Part shown: piece by piece, positions 49,686 through 57,515 of the stretch
Layout of the letters: every line of letters begins with the position of its first letter
Numbering within the stretch: the stretch's first letter is position 1
Source of the DNA: JAAFIP01 sp963775085
GTDB lineage: Bacteria; Pseudomonadota; Gammaproteobacteria; Burkholderiales; Burkholderiaceae_C
Assembly (NCBI GenBank): GCA_963775085.1
Contig: CAVZHO010000003.1
Coordinates: 124,001-188,000, forward strand
DNA: 64,000 bases
Direction: 5' to 3'
Made by a program: the position numbers and the translations under genes
The notes under the pieces: model-generated
Told to the model about the DNA's origin: nothing
Database searches by the model: none
Seen by the model: only the letters and a program-made list of their open reading frames with translations

Positions 49686-51696
49686 TTGGGGTGAGAGTAA
49701 ATGGGGTCAGATCGAAATTCAGGAAACAAATTCTGCCGACGCGACACCATCTCAAACGAAATTTCGCTCTGACCCCATTTACGGTGTGTCCGCAGCGAAC
49801 AACACCAAGCGCGAAAAACCACAACTCAACAACCACATCCAAATCATCAACGCCAAAGAGCACAACCTCCAGTCCCTCAGCGTCAACATCCCCCGTGGCA
49901 AATTCAGCGTCGTCACCGGAGTCTCCGGCTCGGGCAAATCCACGCTAGCCTTCGACATCCTCTTCAACGAAGGCCAGCGCCGCTACTTGGAAAGCCTCAA
50001 CGCCTATGCCCGCAGCATCGTCCAGCCCGCAGGCCGCCCCGAGGTGGACGCGGTCTACGGCATCCCACCCACCGTCGCCATCGAACAAAGACTCAGCCGA
50101 GGTGGACGCAAGAGCACGGTAGGCACCACCACCGAGGTGTGGCACTTCCTGCGACTGCTCTACGTCAAGCTAGGCACGCAGCACTGCATTCACGACGGGG
50201 CAGCAGTGCAACCGCAAACGCCCGAGAGCATTTCCGCGCAACTACTCACCCACTACAAAGGCCAGCACATCGGCCTGTTGGCCCCACTGGTGATTAACCG
50301 CAAGGGCGTGTACACCGAGCTGGCCGACTGGGCGCGCCCGCGTGGCTACACGCACCTGCGTGTGGACGGTAACTTTTTGCCCACCACCGGCTTTCCGCGT
50401 ATCGACCGTTTTAAAGAACACTCCATCGAGCTGCCGATTGCCGACATCCATGTACGGCCCGAGCACGAGGCGCTCTTGCGCAGCCAACTCACGTTGGCGC
50501 TAGAGCATGGCAAGGGGGTGCTGCACGTGCTGGCCCCGCTAGACGGCCTGCGCACGGCAATGGAGCTGCGCGCTGCCACCGCATACATTGGTAAAACGCT
50601 GGTCTTCTCCACCAAGCGCGCCTGCCCCTTGTGCAGCACCAGCTACACCGAGCTGGACCCCCGCCTGTTCAGCTACAACAGCAAACACGGCTGGTGCAAA
50701 GACTGCGTGGGCACGGCAGTGGCGCTGACCAAAGAGCAGCGCAAGGCCTATGACGACAGTGTGCAAGACGACGACAACAAAGGCCGCGAGCAAAGCTTTG
50801 CCGAGCCCGAGGTAGATGACGTGACGGATGCCGCCTGCGTTACTTGCAATGGCACACGGCTCAACGCCAACGCCAGAGCCGTCAAGTTCCACGGCGTAGG
50901 CATTACCGACGTGGCGCAACTCTCGGTGCGCGATGTGCGCGTGTGGGTGCAAGGCCTCAAGCTTGCGGGGCGCGATGCCGACATCGCCCGCGACCTGGTG
51001 CCGGAGATAAAAAGCCGCCTGGAGTTTTTAGAAGAAGTGGGTCTGGGCTACCTCACGCTAGACCGTGGCGCGCCCACGCTCAGCGGTGGCGAGGCGCAGC
51101 GCATCCGCCTGGCCGCGCAACTGGGCAGCAACCTGCAAGGCGTGTGCTACGTGCTGGATGAGCCCACCATTGGCCTGCACGCGCACGACAATAAAATTTT
51201 GCTCAATGCGCTGCACAAGCTCAGCGACAAAGGCAACACCCTGGTGGTGGTGGAGCACGACGAAGACACCATCCGCCACGCCGACCACATCATCGACATC
51301 GGCCCCGGCGCAGGCAAGCGCGGCGGCCGCCTGGTGGCAGAAGGCACGGTAGCCGATATTTCCAAAGTAACCGACTCCGCCACCGGCCGCTACCTATTGC
51401 ACGCCATCAAGCATCCGCTCAGCCTGCGCAGAAACGTAGACGCGAGAGTGTCTGAGCTGCCCGAATACAAATCCAGCTTCGTGCCAAAACCCGAGAAGGT
51501 AAAAAATCGCCTCAATTGGAGCCGAAATTGGGGTCAGATCCCAATTCAGGACACGATATCTCCGGCGATGAAGCGAGCCAATACGAAATTGGGCTCTGAC
51601 CCCATCCAATTCAGGACAGCAACATTTGCGAGTAACAGCAGCCAACCTACACAACCTGCAAAACGTGACGGTCAGACGTCCCATTGCACAGACTAG
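49645..51696 (+). CDS. UvrA-family second half, N-terminal fragment
   Basis: 683 residues as open; homology starts near IQIINAKEHNLQSLSVNIPR. It carries Walker A GVSGSGKST, the UvrB-interaction-type region, CPLCSTSYTEL and CVTCNGTRLN zinc motifs, LSGGEAQRIRL and VLDEPTIGLH. The first 50 codons include repeat copy B. After about residue 617 the frame enters repeat copy C and the true sequence continues in other frames. I read it as the middle piece of a once-continuous double-UvrA gene. Confidence 0.85.
   Translation: MGLGENVVREKGSNWGESKWGQIEIQETNSADATPSQTKFRSDPIYGVSAANNTKREKPQLNNHIQIINAKEHNLQSLSVNIPRGKFSVVTGVSGSGKSTLAFDILFNEGQRRYLESLNAYARSIVQPAGRPEVDAVYGIPPTVAIEQRLSRGGRKSTVGTTTEVWHFLRLLYVKLGTQHCIHDGAAVQPQTPESISAQLLTHYKGQHIGLLAPLVINRKGVYTELADWARPRGYTHLRVDGNFLPTTGFPRIDRFKEHSIELPIADIHVRPEHEALLRSQLTLALEHGKGVLHVLAPLDGLRTAMELRAATAYIGKTLVFSTKRACPLCSTSYTELDPRLFSYNSKHGWCKDCVGTAVALTKEQRKAYDDSVQDDDNKGREQSFAEPEVDDVTDAACVTCNGTRLNANARAVKFHGVGITDVAQLSVRDVRVWVQGLKLAGRDADIARDLVPEIKSRLEFLEEVGLGYLTLDRGAPTLSGGEAQRIRLAAQLGSNLQGVCYVLDEPTIGLHAHDNKILLNALHKLSDKGNTLVVVEHDEDTIRHADHIIDIGPGAGKRGGRLVAEGTVADISKVTDSATGRYLLHAIKHPLSLRRNVDARVSELPEYKSSFVPKPEKVKNRLNWSRNWGQIPIQDTISPAMKRANTKLGSDPIQFRTATFASNSSQPTQPAKRDGQTSHCTD
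49699..49780 (+). repeat. GGGGTCAGA hairpin repeat, copy B (linker between uvrA halves)
   Basis: AAATGGGGTCAGATCGAAAT, spacer, AAATTTCGCTCTGACCCC, then ATTTA. It occupies the linker between the two UvrA units, just after the point of frame loss; a related TTGGGGTGAGAGTAAA lies immediately 5'. Confidence 0.85.
51530..51603 (+). repeat. GGGGTCAGA hairpin repeat, copy C (uvrA second half)
   Basis: GGGGTCAGATCCCAATT, spacer, AAATTGGGCTCTGACCCC. It lies between the two ATPase units of the second UvrA and coincides with a shift from frame 1 to frame 2. Confidence 0.85.
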
Positions 51697-52679
51697 TAGC
51701 AATAACAGGAGTCTCCGGCTCCGGCAAATCCACCCTAGCCCGAGACGTACTATTAAGCAACGTCTACACCGCAGTAACCGCCAAAGGCATAGGCCGCGAA
51801 GCCGGCAACCGCGCCGCAGCATTCACGACCTGGACAGGTTGCGAGCAAATCCAGGGCTGGCAGCAAATCGACCGCGTCCTCGAAGTCGACCAAACCCCCA
51901 TCGGCAAAACCCCGCGCAGTTGCCCCGCCACCTACATCGGCTTTTGGGACGTGATCCGCAAGCTGTTTGCCGAAACGCTGGAGGCCAAGGCCAGAGGCTA
52001 CCAACCCGCCCGCTTCAGCTTTAACACTGGCGAAGGCCGCTGCCCCGGCTGCGAAGGCCAAGGCATGCGCACCATTGAGATGAGCTTTTTGCCCGACGTG
52101 AAAGTGCCCTGCGAGGTCTGCCACGGCGCGCGCTTTAACCCCGAGACGCTGGCGGTCAGCTGGCGCGGCAAAAGCATCGGCGATGTGCTGCAAATGGAGG
52201 TCGACGAAGCGGTAGACTTTTTTGCCAGCATGCCCAACATCAGCCATCCGCTGCAATTGCTGAAAGACGTAGGCCTGGGTTACCTCACCCTCGGCCAGCC
52301 GTCGCCTACACTGAGCGGCGGCGAGGCGCAGCGCATCAAGCTGGTGACCGAGCTTTCCAAAGTGCGCGACGACATCACGCGGCGTGGCCAAAAAGCCCCG
52401 CACACCCTCTACGTGCTGGACGAACCTACGGTCGGCCTGCACATGGCCGACGTAGAAAAGCTCATCCACGTTTTGCACCGCCTGGTCAACGGCGGCCACA
52501 GCGTGGTGGTCATCGAGCACGACCTGGACGTGATAGCCGAAGCCGACTGGGTCATAGACTTGGGCCCGGGCGGCGGCAAAGAAGGCGGCAAGGTAGTAGC
52601 CGAGTGCACGCCCGAGCAGCTGGTGAAGCTGAAAACGCATACGGGCAATGCGCTGAAGCCCGTGCTGGCGCGTGTGTAG
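51684..52679 (+). CDS. UvrA-family second half, C-terminal fragment
   Basis: 331 residues. It contains Walker A GVSGSGKSTLARDVL, zinc CPGCEGQGM and CEVCHGARFNPETL, LSGGEAQRIKLVTEL and VLDEPTVGLH. The preceding coding text (VTAANLHNLQNVTV) is in another frame. Deleting one A near 51675 joins it as VTVDVPLHRLVAITG. It is the C-terminal ATPase unit of the broken double UvrA. Whether it is expressed separately is unknown; no ribosome-binding site is evident. Confidence 0.85.
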   Translation: MHRLVAITGVSGSGKSTLARDVLLSNVYTAVTAKGIGREAGNRAAAFTTWTGCEQIQGWQQIDRVLEVDQTPIGKTPRSCPATYIGFWDVIRKLFAETLEAKARGYQPARFSFNTGEGRCPGCEGQGMRTIEMSFLPDVKVPCEVCHGARFNPETLAVSWRGKSIGDVLQMEVDEAVDFFASMPNISHPLQLLKDVGLGYLTLGQPSPTLSGGEAQRIKLVTELSKVRDDITRRGQKAPHTLYVLDEPTVGLHMADVEKLIHVLHRLVNGGHSVVVIEHDLDVIAEADWVIDLGPGGGKEGGKVVAECTPEQLVKLKTHTGNALKPVLARV

Positions 52680-52682
52680 GCA

Positions 52683-52737
52683 ATGTTTATGCTACATATT
52701 CAATAGCTGCTTACGCTATATTTTATTGAGCTAGAGC
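52683..52737 (+). repeat. Dispersed repeat, second variant (left copy)
   Basis: Contains CAATAGCTGCTTACG directly followed by CTATATTTTATTG. This 28-bp core is identical, inverted, at 57527-57554. Confidence 0.88.
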
Positions 52738-52745
52738 ACGATTCG

Positions 52746-53033
52746 CTACTTGGGGTACTGCTGACGGGCATGAAGAATGCGTACTACGTCAATGCTCGCC
52801 GCTGCCACGCGATAGATCAAGATGTAGTTGGGATGAACGACTATCTCACGGCACGAAGGCATGCGCGAACTGCGGACAAATAAATAGGGATGCTCTGACA
52901 GCGGAAGCACCGCGTCACTCAGGCGCTGCTGCATGCGCTTGGCGGCAAATGGGTTGTCTTGGGCGATGTATTCAATGATGCCTGCCAAGTCGTCTTGCGC
53001 CTTGGGTCGCCAAATAATTGGCAGCACGATCAA
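52746..53033 (-). CDS. RelE/ParE-family toxin
   Basis: 95 residues. The RelE/ParE fold is recognised from IIWRPKAQDDLAGIIEYIAQ, the middle RSSRMPSCREIVVHPNYILI and the terminal IDVVRILHARQQYP. ParE toxins act on gyrase and RelE toxins cut mRNA; this one is closer to the ParE pattern. It overlaps the antitoxin gene upstream by 4 bp. Confidence 0.9.
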   Translation of the reverse strand: MIVLPIIWRPKAQDDLAGIIEYIAQDNPFAAKRMQQRLSDAVLPLSEHPYLFVRSSRMPSCREIVVHPNYILIYRVAAASIDVVRILHARQQYPK

Positions 53034-53215
53034 GCAGCCGGAGCTTCGTACTTGGCAATCAACGCATCCATTTGGGCCATAACCTGGTCATGCGGAATGC
53101 CCAGGCGCGGGTCGTCCAGCGACTCTTGCACCTTGGCACGGTACCAACGGTCATACGCATCCGCGTCTGCCTGGGTGGCAAACTCAGAGACTAGAGGGTC
53201 TAAAACGGCATTCAT
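53030..53215 (-). CDS. Antitoxin partner of the RelE/ParE toxin
   Basis: 61 residues, mostly helical and acidic (FATQADADAYDRWYRAKVQE, PHDQVMAQMDALIAKYE). It resembles stability-determinant antitoxins paired with ParE toxins. It precedes the toxin with ATGA overlap. A perfect 13-bp inverted repeat lies 35 bp upstream. Confidence 0.82.
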   Translation of the reverse strand: MNAVLDPLVSEFATQADADAYDRWYRAKVQESLDDPRLGIPHDQVMAQMDALIAKYEAPAA

Positions 53216-53250
53216 AGGTGCAGATTAGCATAAAACGACCACAGCGGCTT

Positions 53251-53280
53251 AAGTTAAAGAAAACGACTTTTCTTTAACTT
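53251..53280. promoter_or_regulatory. Perfect inverted repeat upstream of antitoxin
   Basis: AAGTTAAAGAAAA, CGAC loop, exact complement. It lies between the decayed hydrolase 3' end and the antitoxin gene. It may be a terminator stem for the former or an operator for the latter; a third TAAGTTAAG motif follows. Confidence 0.6.
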
Positions 53281-53289
53281 AGCAAAAAC

Positions 53290-54153
53290 CTAAGTTAAGT
53301 TTCCCAACACCAACCCGCTAGCCAGCTTATGCAGCCGCGACCAGGGCGCGCTCAAATCTTCTAGCACGCTGAAATGGTTGCGGTCAGGGATGCTCTCGCA
53401 CACCGGCACGGTGGCCTTGCCCCACGCGGTTTGGATCAAACGGTTATGCCGCACAAACTCGGCGCTTTCATCTGCGCCTACCAGCGTGTACAACTTGCCT
53501 TGGCGTGGACGCGGCATCCAGGCGGGGCTGCACTGGCGCACCTGCTCGGGCGTGAGGCGCAGCGAGTCTTGCAGAAACGGCGTGTGCATGATCGGCTCCA
53601 GGTCATACAGGCCCGAGACGGACAGCGCGTTTTTCACCACATCGGCAGGCAAGTCTTTGGCATACTGCGCTCCACGCGCAGTTCAGCAGCATGGCGGCCA
53701 AATGCCCGCCTGCCGAATGGCCCACCACCGTAATGCGGCGCGGGTCGCCACCGTACTGGCTGATGTTGCGGTGCGTCCAGGCCAGCGCGCCCACCATCTG
53801 CATCACAATCTGCGGCAGCGTCACCGCCGGGCACAGCGCATAGTTAGGCACCACCACACATGCGCCCTGGTTCACAAAAGCCGGGGCGATAAACGAATGG
53901 TCGGCCTTGTCCAGCGAGCGCCAGTAGCCGCCATGGATAAACACCACCACCGGCGCGCCCACCTGGCTGCTGGGAAACACGTCCAGCTTTTCCATCGCAC
54001 TCGGCCCATAAGGCAATGTCCGATCAGACAAGCCACCGCCTCCCGCGCATGCTCCGAGGCCTGCGCCCACTGGCTGAAATGCCGCGCATGGTCCGGCACC
54101 AAGGCGCGGTTGTTGTACATGCGGTCTAGGAATTGGGGGGAGAGGTTGGGCAT
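53290..54153 (-). pseudogene. Alpha/beta hydrolase, broken by two frameshifts
   Basis: Start MPNLSPQFLDRMYNNRALV at 54153. The frame changes near 54020 to read LSDRTLPYGPSAMEKLDVFP and FIHGGYWRSLDKADHSF (oxyanion HGGYW motif) with the nucleophile VVGHSAGGHLAA. It changes again near 53670 to read LPADVVKNALSVSGLYDLEP, with a plausible late histidine in PDRNHFSVLEDL. The whole resembles kynurenine-formamidase-like esterases of about 285 residues. The first break looks like one missing base, the second like one extra base. If real, the product is inactive. Confidence 0.8.
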
Positions 54154-54244
54154 GGGGGGAGCTCCTTTGGCGGAAATTTTAGCTTGCTCGATTTCGCATG
54201 TGCGCCAAGTTACATGATCGCTTGCAATATTTGAGGAAGTAGAC

Positions 54245-54271
54245 AGGGCGCTACCACAATAGTAGCGCCCT
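54245..54271 (-). terminator. Stem-loop just after the 39-residue ORF
   Basis: AGGGCGCTAC, 7-base loop, exact complement. It lies 10 bp beyond the stop codon on the minus strand; the following tract is only moderately T-rich. Confidence 0.5.
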
Positions 54272-54281
54272 GAATGGTCAC

Positions 54282-54401
54282 TTAAAACAGATTAAGTTGC
54301 CCGGGGTGTGAACGCCAGTGTTGGCATACACGTTCTAGCCGATTGAAGCGGCGACGAACGTATGAGCAAACATGAACGTCCTTGATTTTGGCGTACGGCA
54401 T
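54282..54401 (-). CDS. 39-residue basic small protein
   Basis: The ORF starts MPYAKIKDVHVCSYVRRRFN and ends in HWRSHPGQLNLF. It has a GGAG box 6 bases before the ATG and a strong stem-loop 10 bp after the stop, so it looks like a genuine tiny gene. It is strongly basic, with two cysteines and an aromatic/Arg-rich body, suggestive of nucleic acid or ribosome contact, which is speculation. It lies head to head with a plus-strand promoter at 54438-54466. Confidence 0.5.
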   Translation of the reverse strand: MPYAKIKDVHVCSYVRRRFNRLERVCQHWRSHPGQLNLF

Positions 54402-54437
54402 GCGTATCTCCAATCAAAAAGGACTGAAGGGTCTTTA

Positions 54438-54466
54438 TTGCCAACACAAGTCAAACACGCTAAAAT
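54438..54466 (+). promoter_or_regulatory. Sigma-70-like promoter of candidate small RNA
   Basis: TTGCCA, exactly 17 bp, TAAAAT. No ORF of note follows on this strand before the terminator at 54625-54680. Confidence 0.6.
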
Positions 54467-54472
54467 AGACGT

Positions 54473-54680
54473 GTCTTTCATAAGACTGGCTTGTGTTGAA
54501 TTGGATCGGAAGACCCTCATTTAACCTAACCAATATCCAAGTGCTCTAACACTTGGGTAGCCTTCAACCCAACTATGTTGAGTGTTGTTGGTGAGACTGA
54601 TCGCATTAGTAGTGATCTGCCTGGGCCCTTAACTCGTCTATCTTTATCAGGGACAACGCGAGTTAAGGGCTTTCTCTTTT
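54473..54680 (+). ncRNA. Candidate structured small RNA, about 205 nt
   Basis: It runs from the predicted promoter to a terminator-like stem. Internal hairpins include CCAAGTG/CACTTGG (near 54537-54558) and CCAAC/GTTGG. The final 12-bp stem GCCCTTAACTCG (54625) pairs with 54659-54670 and is followed by TTTCTCTTTT. It does not match 6S RNA, tmRNA or RNase P RNA as I know them. The region has no convincing plus-strand ORF. Confidence 0.45.
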
Positions 54681-54725
54681 CCGCCCCGGTTACAGCAGAT
54701 GAATCACCGAGGCTGTCTCATCTCC

Positions 54726-55379
54726 TCATATAAATTCCTTTATGCCGTCTGCATTATCGGAAATAGAATCATCAGAAGAAAGCAAATCTAGTTCGCCGTT
54801 CTGAGCAATTGTGGTGTAAATACCTTTTTTACCCGGGACTGCAAACACAATCCCCTTCCGAGTTAAACGCCAAATTCGATTGGATAGTTCAGTTCGATCA
54901 TGAACTTTCCCGGTGGTACGGTAGAGTGCAATTAAGAGCACATCTATCGAAATGGTTTTGTCCGGCGTTCTATCGATTAGCTCAACAACGTCCCACTGGA
55001 ATCGGTCGGCATCAGAAATTTGCAGTTGATCAATTAACTCTTGCGGCAAATTGGCCAAGTGTTCGGGGGTGATGCGCGTCGCTTGATTTAGCAGCTCCCC
55101 TAATGCCTTATCGTGATCCGTTTGGCTAGGAGGCGGCGTAGCTGCTGATTTGGCCTCTTCTAAATCAGCAGCATACTTAATGTCTTCTTGAATAGCCAAA
55201 GATAGCTGTAAAAAAGCCTTGGCCTGCCAGTCATGTAAGGGTACTTTTTCTGAAGCTCGTTTTGCTGCGGCGCTACCAGAGGCTTCACGAGATTTTTCTA
55301 ATAAGCGCGCTCGCTGATGCTGGTGAAATTCAGCCTGTCGCTGTACAAAATCTAAGTGTTGTGCTATACTTAAAGGCAT
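54726..55379 (-). CDS. Hypothetical protein with possible C-terminal winged-helix domain
   Basis: 217 residues. The N-terminal half is charged and helical (HLDFVQRQAEFHQHQRARLL). The C-terminal part (VHDRTELSNRIWRLTRKGIV, then PGKKGIYTT) reads like a winged helix-turn-helix. An AGGA box lies 7-8 bases before the ATG. GC content is lower than in neighbours, consistent with acquired DNA. Function unknown. Confidence 0.65.
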   Translation of the reverse strand: MPLSIAQHLDFVQRQAEFHQHQRARLLEKSREASGSAAAKRASEKVPLHDWQAKAFLQLSLAIQEDIKYAADLEEAKSAATPPPSQTDHDKALGELLNQATRITPEHLANLPQELIDQLQISDADRFQWDVVELIDRTPDKTISIDVLLIALYRTTGKVHDRTELSNRIWRLTRKGIVFAVPGKKGIYTTIAQNGELDLLSSDDSISDNADGIKEFI

Positions 55380-55444
55380 TCTACGTTCCTACTGGTAGAA
55401 GTCATTGACGGGTTTTCGAGTTAGTCGAAGTAAATTACCTGTCT

Positions 55445-55475
55445 AAAAGGCCAGCTCTTACCAGCTGGCCTTTTT
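55445..55475. terminator. Bidirectional terminator-like stem-loop
   Basis: AAAAGGCCAGC, loop, GCTGGCC, TTTTT. It is T-rich on both strands and lies about 65 bp upstream of the 217-residue gene, so it separates that gene from the DUF3800 side. Confidence 0.7.
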
Positions 55476-55869
55476 ACTGACTTGTGTGAATTGTACTGCA
55501 TCTGCAGGTTGAATGCAAGAGTGGCGCGAATTTAAATGATGGGGAAAAAATGAAAACAAATAATTCCATCTAACTCATTGATATTGTTGAGTATTTTTTC
55601 ACCCATCATTTTTCCATCATTTAAATTAACCCCCTGTTGCGTGGTGCGGCATCTTGTTAAACAATTGCTGCGCCAGGCATTAAGGTTCGTTACGCAGCAG
55701 GCGGCGGGTTCCGGCTGGCAACAAGTTGTCAACTTCACACTTTGGGTTAGAATAGAAACCGCAGGCAAGCGCAAGATTTGTAGAGGCCAATGGCAACATT
55801 GGCAGCCCGAATGGGTGGGACACTCGAACTTGGGGCCTGCATTTTTTTGAGTGTACGTTTGTGCAGCCG
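55476..55869. other. Intergenic region with inverted repeats, no gene supported
   Basis: About 390 bp. AATTTAAATGATGG near 55529 pairs with an exact complement near 55613-55626, enclosing an AT-rich loop. Farther on, CTTGTT with GCCAG pairs with CTGGC and AACAAG (about 55650-55728). An ORF across it (minus) has abnormal composition and looks spurious. Confidence 0.5.
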
Positions 55870-56664
55870 TCACTTCTGGGGCAAAAAGCTAGACATATGC
55901 GCCATGCTTTCAGCGTATGCCTCTAGGCCGCCCGGCCAAAACTTCAATCCATATCCCAGTTCTCCAGATTTTGGGTGGCGGTATATCGTAGGCCGTAGCA
56001 TTTTGTAATAGCGGTCTTCTACCTCGCTGTACTGCGTCAAATTTACAGCAAAGAAAAGACTCGATGCCACGGCATCGGCCATTTGCAGGCCCGCCAATTG
56101 GTCGTGGTTTACAGCCCGCACGTGCTTGGGGTTAATGGCAGTCCAGTCAATCCGTGCATCAATGCCAGGCTTGTCTTGCAGGAGCGACAGGTAGCTGCGC
56201 AAGTCGTCATAAGACATGGCGCTACGGTTTGAAAAAATCAATTCGCAACTGCCGTCACCCTCGTTGTCTTTGCGGGTGTCTCGGCACAGCCAAGATACAC
56301 GTTCCACCAGCAGACGGGTCGCATACCGATACAAGCGAAACGGTTCGCTTTGAAATTTTTCGGGCTCGGTAATAGATGGCTTGTGGATCAGCACACTCAC
56401 TGTGCGTATTGGTGCGCTGGCCAGTGCTCGCACGTAAGGCACGCGGTGCTCGTGCTTCATCTCGCGAAAATGCAGTGCCTTCTTCGGGTCTTTGCCCAAC
56501 AGCGTACGCACCTCGCGCATCACACGCACGGCCTCCAAATCTTTGGTTTTGCGAAACACGACAGCGGACAACACGAGCCAACGACTGCTACCTTTTTCAC
56601 CCGGCAGAAATACAAAACCCTCGTCACCGGACTCGTCTATATAGGCGGTGAAGCTGCTTGTCAT
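55870..56664 (-). CDS. DUF3800 domain protein
   Basis: About 264 residues from the ATG at 56664 (MTSSFTAYIDESGDEGFVF); a longer frame starts at 56718. The N-terminal YIDESGD is the DUF3800 hallmark, an RNase H-like fold. The late acidic residues in HDQLAGLQMADAVASSLFFA complete the pattern. A nuclease-like activity is predicted from fold; the biological role is unknown. Such genes are common in accessory DNA. Confidence 0.85.
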   Translation of the reverse strand: MTSSFTAYIDESGDEGFVFLPGEKGSSRWLVLSAVVFRKTKDLEAVRVMREVRTLLGKDPKKALHFREMKHEHRVPYVRALASAPIRTVSVLIHKPSITEPEKFQSEPFRLYRYATRLLVERVSWLCRDTRKDNEGDGSCELIFSNRSAMSYDDLRSYLSLLQDKPGIDARIDWTAINPKHVRAVNHDQLAGLQMADAVASSLFFAVNLTQYSEVEDRYYKMLRPTIYRHPKSGELGYGLKFWPGGLEAYAESMAHMSSFLPQK

Positions 56665-56705
56665 TTGGTTTGGTCTCGCCAGTTTTAAATACATATTATG
56701 CGTTG

Positions 56706-57113
56706 CTAAACCACCCAATCCTCAACCCGCAACCCCGGCACCCGCTCAAAATGCCGCGTATTGTGGGTAACCAAAATCAGGTTCTCTGCCAATGCATGGG
56801 CGGCAATTAAAGTGTCCATGTCACCTATGGGCAGGCCTTGTCTTTTGAACTGTGCCTTGATGTCGCCATAGTGGTCTGCTGCGGCCACGGTCCATGGCAG
56901 GGTGGGCAGCTCGTGTAAGAACAAGTCTATGGGCACGCGGCGTTTGTCGTCGGCGGCCATCAGGCCTTGGCCGTAGCGCACCTCGGCGCGGCAGATGGCG
57001 GATGTGGCGATGGTCTGGGCTTGAGCCGCCTGCGCCATGCGCTTGGTGAGCGCGGGGTGGATGCCTTTGATGAAGTAGCTGATGGTGTTGGTGTCTAGCA
57101 AATACAGCGTCAC
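56706..57113 (-). CDS. vapC: VapC-type PIN-domain toxin
   Basis: 135 residues. The PIN signature YLLDTNTISYFIKG, acidic residues in ATSAICRAEVRYG, and GDMDTLIAAHALAENLILVT plus NTRHFERVPGL are all present. It matches the VapC group of tRNA(fMet)-cutting type by sequence style. It overlaps vapB by 4 bp. Confidence 0.92.
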   Translation of the reverse strand: MTLYLLDTNTISYFIKGIHPALTKRMAQAAQAQTIATSAICRAEVRYGQGLMAADDKRRVPIDLFLHELPTLPWTVAAADHYGDIKAQFKRQGLPIGDMDTLIAAHALAENLILVTHNTRHFERVPGLRVEDWVV

Positions 57114-57406
57114 GGCTGGGACCCTTTCGCGGTCAAAGGTTCAGCCCATTCGGCAAATGGGTTGCGCGGCTCGTCGTCGGTGCGCGGTGGTATGAAATCT
57201 TCGGTAAATGGGTTGTCTGCAATCAGCCTGAACAGCTCAGCCAGGTTGCGCTGCCGCTGGTCTTCGCTTTCTTTGGGCCTGAGTGTGATTTCCCCGGTGA
57301 CCTCGTTTTTACTGATCCACACCTCGCGCGCATCGACCCGAAACGCCTTGGGAAGGCGTATGGCTTGGCTGTTGCCAGTGGTAAATACTTTGGCGGTGGC
57401 GAGCAT
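57110..57406 (-). CDS. vapB: VapB-type antitoxin (AbrB/MazE fold)
   Basis: 98 residues from the ATG at 57406 (MLATAKVFTTGNSQAIRLPK); the longer frame lacks support. The AbrB-like swapped-hairpin N-terminus (FTTGNSQAIRLPKAFRV) differs from the other vapB in the window. The palindromic ATACG-AAAA-CGTAT lies just upstream as a likely autoregulatory site. Confidence 0.88.
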   Translation of the reverse strand: MLATAKVFTTGNSQAIRLPKAFRVDAREVWISKNEVTGEITLRPKESEDQRQRNLAELFRLIADNPFTEDFIPPRTDDEPRNPFAEWAEPLTAKGSQP

Positions 57407-57423
57407 GGCGGGCTCCTTTGTAT

Positions 57424-57437
57424 ATACGAAAACGTAT
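57424..57437. promoter_or_regulatory. Palindrome upstream of vapB
   Basis: ATACG, AAAA, CGTAT, 18 bp before the vapB ATG. Typical place for VapBC self-repression. Confidence 0.6.
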
Positions 57438-57515
57438 GTATTGTAGGGTGTTTGCTGGAAATGTGCTACGGGGTGGCTAAGTGCCCGATTTTTAGGCTGT
57501 TTTTTGGTATGAATC

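Noticed and set aside
54473..54680. Candidate RNA considered as 6S RNA or tmRNA
   Set aside because: No long closing stem with central bubble as in 6S RNA and no tRNA-like ends or tag ORF, so kept only as an unnamed candidate.
55640..55740. Possible integron attC site
   Set aside because: A GTTAAAC core-like heptamer is present, but the matching partner core and integrase gene are not.
55532..55873. 113-codon minus ORF in the gap before DUF3800
   Set aside because: Cys/Thr-rich low-plausibility protein crossing inverted repeats, no ribosome-binding site; treated as non-coding.
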